Assembly: GCA_937892835.1 (NCBI GenBank)
Contig: CALBHM010000081.1
Span: 1 to 8,454, forward strand
Direction: 5' to 3'
DNA length: 8,454 bases
Source: an uncultured Ruminococcus sp.
Lineage (GTDB): Bacteria; Bacillota; Clostridia; Oscillospirales; Acutalibacteraceae
Shown here: positions 6,233 to 8,454 of the stretch, piece by piece
How the letters are laid out: each line of letters opens with the position of its first letter
Position numbering within the stretch: the first letter of the stretch is position 1
Position numbers and translations under genes: made by a program
The notes under the pieces: generated by a model
Seen by the model: the letters and a program-made list of their open reading frames with translations, nothing else
Database searches by the model: none
Told to the model about the DNA's origin: nothing

Positions 6233-8454
6233 ATGCCCGAATATGTAAACAAGGACTATTACAGACAGCTTGCACCCGATGACCGCAGCTTTCTTAATCT
6301 TTCCGCACAGAACATCAGGAACGTTATGGACAGACTCAATGCGGAGAATATTATGTTTTCCGCTACGGTCGGCTACAAGAACACCATTACTGTCAGCAAG
6401 GCAGATCGTGAGAGAGCTTTGGCTATTGTAAATTCTCTTTCGGATCAGAACAGAAGCACTGCCAGAATTATAGGCAATGTTCCGTATAAGGAGCTGCCGC
6501 CTTCCGAGAGAAAGTATATAAATACCGATACCGAAACGGCATTGCAGGTCGCAAATATCATTGCCGGGGATTCATCTATGAAATTCTCTGGCAGAATAAG
6601 CGGCAACAATGCAACTCTTACGGTAGTGGGTGAGAAAAACGCTGCTACTGTCCGCAGGATCATTGATAATATTCAGAATATGGACCTTGTGAATGAGCTG
6701 CGTGAAAAGGGATATGAGCGTATTGCCGACACCAACGGCTTTGTGAATATCCGCAATATGCAGACAGGGGAAACCGTAGGCTTTGAAAGTCTGCGTGAAG
6801 CAAGGAATATGTTTCTTGACCCCGATAATGAGTTCTTCCACCCCACAGCGATCCGCATTGAGGAAAACTCTTTCTTCCGTATCGTTTCCGACGAGGAAAA
6901 TATGGACTATTACATTTCCGAATATGACCCCGAAAACGGTGAGGAAAGATCTGTATATCTTGATGATGAGGGCAGATGTCCTACATTTTCTTCTGTTAAT
7001 GAAGCACTTGAATATGCGGCTGCTCACAGCATAGATTATACTAACACAGAAAATCAGCTTGAACACTGGAGAGCCGATGATGAAGAACGTGCTGCCGACA
7101 GGGAAAGATATGAAAATAACATCATCATTCAGACGAAATTTCCTCATGTGGACAATCGTTATCCCAATGATATACTTTACAACCCGGACAGCAAAGCATT
7201 TTCATGGGTATATTTCAATGAGGAAGGTGACGGCGGCGATGGTGAATTTATAGACATCACCGTTACCGAAGATGATGTTCTCGCTGCATACAATTCGGAA
7301 AGCTTTCTTGAATATATCTATCAGAACTGCAAGCAGAATGTTATTGATACCCATTCGGGATATTTTGAGGATTATGCAAATGCTTACATAAACCCCAATA
7401 ATGATGTTGTAAGAAGATATCAGGAACTGACTATTCAGTCATATCTGGAGAAACACACTCCCGCTGTACAGAAGGCGAAGAAGTCACTTGAAGGTGAAAT
7501 TTCCGCAGACAGCGATTCACTCATAATCGACGGTTATGAAGGCACATGGTATGTTGTTGATACCGAAGCCGTTGACGGCAAGGAGCTTTTCCTGCTTGAA
7601 AACGAAGAATACGGTGATGAAACCTTCGGCATTATTATTGACAAGGACAGAAATGTACTTGTTGATGAAGCGTGGAACGGCTTTGCGGACTATCATGAAA
7701 AGTATGATAATCTCACTCCCGAAGAAAAGCTCGCAAACAAGGTGACAGCAGAATGGAAGACATTTCTTGAAGATATGAATAAGGAATCTCCTGCTGTGCT
7801 TATTGAGTCTGCTTATGAGATAAGTACGAAGGATAATATTCAGACATATATCACTGAGGAAAACCTGAACCTTACCGAAAAGCAGATAAATGCGCTGCTT
7901 TCCTCAAAAAACACTCTTGCCGATTTATATGATGATTGGACAAGTGATGAATACCTCAACAGTTATTCAGATGTGGCAGAACTGCTGACTTTGACTGCTG
8001 ACAAAATAGCCGAATCAATCGAAAGAGAAAACATTGCATTGTTCCGAAAGGAGAACCTTGCGTGTGCGCATGATATTGATGCTTTTCTGAGCAAGCACTA
8101 CAATAATAACACTCTTGACAGCAATTCTGCATTGACAGAGCTTCTGGAGAGATATTCCCTTGAAAGAATTCAGGTAGTTGTTGCTGCAAATCTTTACAAG
8201 AAAGATTTTGACGGACGCATTTCAAAGGAAAACTATAACTGGGGAAATGAAATTATAGGAAAGCTCTCCGAAAATATGCGTATGGGAATTAACGCTAATT
8301 ACCTTACCACTCACCCGGGATTGCTTAATCTGTTTGCAAATACTGTTCGTGAATACGAAGCAAAGAGCATTGAAAAGGAACAGGAGCAGCCTGCACCCGA
8401 AAGAACCGCCGAGAATATTACAATCGGTGATAGATACAGATACAAGGGCGCAGA
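6233..8454 (+). CDS. Large multidomain accessory protein with DUF3848-like and DUF3849-like regions, 3'-truncated by the window edge
   Basis: The frame is open for 740 codons to the last base, so the C-terminus is missing. Function is unknown; large proteins of this class are common in Clostridia conjugative elements. There is no signal or membrane segment. Residues 17-70 and 95-147 are two alpha-beta-beta-alpha modules (MFSATVGYKNTITVSKA; YINTDTETALQVAN), the second matching the GGDEF protein's C-terminus. Residues about 150-195 hold a third, looser segment ending FESLREARNMF. Around 440-490 is GYEGTWYVVD, then ENEEYGDETFGIIID and WNGFADY, a pattern I recall from other ICE proteins but cannot name. 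Residues about 497-595 look like DUF3848 (SAYEISTKDNI, NLTEKQINALL, LADLYDDW). Residues about 597-708 look like DUF3849 (FRKENLACAHDIDAFL, ERIQVVVAANL, DGRISKENYNW, THPGLLNLFANTVREYE). The visible end, ITIGDRYRYKG, appears to open another domain. Domain names are from memory. Confidence 0.88.
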   Translation, partial: MPEYVNKDYYRQLAPDDRSFLNLSAQNIRNVMDRLNAENIMFSATVGYKNTITVSKADRERALAIVNSLSDQNRSTARIIGNVPYKELPPSERKYINTDTETALQVANIIAGDSSMKFSGRISGNNATLTVVGEKNAATVRRIIDNIQNMDLVNELREKGYERIADTNGFVNIRNMQTGETVGFESLREARNMFLDPDNEFFHPTAIRIEENSFFRIVSDEENMDYYISEYDPENGEERSVYLDDEGRCPTFSSVNEALEYAAAHSIDYTNTENQLEHWRADDEERAADRERYENNIIIQTKFPHVDNRYPNDILYNPDSKAFSWVYFNEEGDGGDGEFIDITVTEDDVLAAYNSESFLEYIYQNCKQNVIDTHSGYFEDYANAYINPNNDVVRRYQELTIQSYLEKHTPAVQKAKKSLEGEISADSDSLIIDGYEGTWYVVDTEAVDGKELFLLENEEYGDETFGIIIDKDRNVLVDEAWNGFADYHEKYDNLTPEEKLANKVTAEWKTFLEDMNKESPAVLIESAYEISTKDNIQTYITEENLNLTEKQINALLSSKNTLADLYDDWTSDEYLNSYSDVAELLTLTADKIAESIERENIALFRKENLACAHDIDAFLSKHYNNNTLDSNSALTELLERYSLERIQVVVAANLYKKDFDGRISKENYNWGNEIIGKLSENMRMGINANYLTTHPGLLNLFANTVREYEAKSIEKEQEQPAPERTAENITIGDRYRYKGA
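6281..6673 (+). repeat. Two alpha-beta-beta-alpha modules at the N-terminus of the large protein (protein-level)
   Basis: Module 1 (6281-6442, residues 17-70) runs helix NIRNVMDRLNAEN, strand IMFSATVGYK, strand NTITVSK, helix RERALAIVNSL. Module 2 (6515-6673, residues 95-147) runs YINTDTETA, helix, strand MKFSGRISGN, strand NATLTVV, helix ATVRRIIDNI. Their order and spacing match, though residue identity is low. Module 2 is clearly closer to the GGDEF protein's module than to module 1. Confidence 0.6.

Noticed and set aside
6783..7253. Two short + strand frames (83 and 64 codons), and another at 7536-7745
   Set aside because: They are out-of-frame shadows of the continuous 740-codon gene and have no ribosome binding sites or recognisable content.
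1..8454. CRISPR arrays, tRNA or rRNA genes, insertion sequences, attachment sites, oriT
   Set aside because: No spaced direct repeats, cloverleaf-like sequences, transposase motifs or integrase sites were seen; the window is almost wholly coding.

Overview
The window looks like part of an integrative/conjugative element (or related plasmid) from a gut-type Firmicute, probably Clostridia of the Ruminococcus/Oscillospiraceae kind. The reasons are AGGAGG-type ribosome binding sites before most genes, mid-range GC with no strand switch, and a set of genes (topoisomerase III with C-terminal repeats, an SSB, a small coiled-coil protein, a large DUF3848/DUF3849-type protein) that I associate with Tn1549-like elements of Clostridia. 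No relaxase, VirD4, VirB4 or integrase lies in the window, so the element type is inferred from gene company. The host assignment is an impression, not a computed result.

Layout, all on the + strand: (1) 3-1934, topoisomerase III, entering from the left edge without its N-terminus; (2) 1935-2035, a 101-base gap holding a perfect 11-bp inverted repeat and a second, longer fold-back; (3) 2036-3523, an unrecognised 495-residue protein with a charged C-terminal coiled coil; (4) 3520-3831, an unrecognised 103-residue acidic protein joined to (3) by an ATGA overlap; (5) 3847-5433, a cytosolic coiled coil-GAF-GGDEF protein, a probable diguanylate cyclase; (6) 5450-5824, a single-stranded DNA-binding protein; (7) 5838-6227, a small coiled-coil protein, possibly DUF4315-like; (8) 6233-8454, a large multidomain protein that stays open to the right edge and contains DUF3848-like and DUF3849-like regions.

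Genes (3) to (8) are separated by at most 18 bases and most have a good Shine-Dalgarno site, so they are probably one transcript. Topoisomerase III may be in the same transcript, with the structured gap as an attenuator or insertion point. Topoisomerase and SSB fit DNA processing during transfer or element replication. The large protein belongs to a class of accessory ICE proteins with no known function.

The most notable observation is that the C-terminus of the GGDEF protein and the N-terminus of the large protein share a roughly 50-residue module starting YINTD and predicted as alpha-beta-beta-alpha. This ties a nucleotide-signalling enzyme to the element's large accessory protein and suggests a common ligand or partner. 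No CRISPR array, tRNA, rRNA, insertion sequence or clear promoter was seen.
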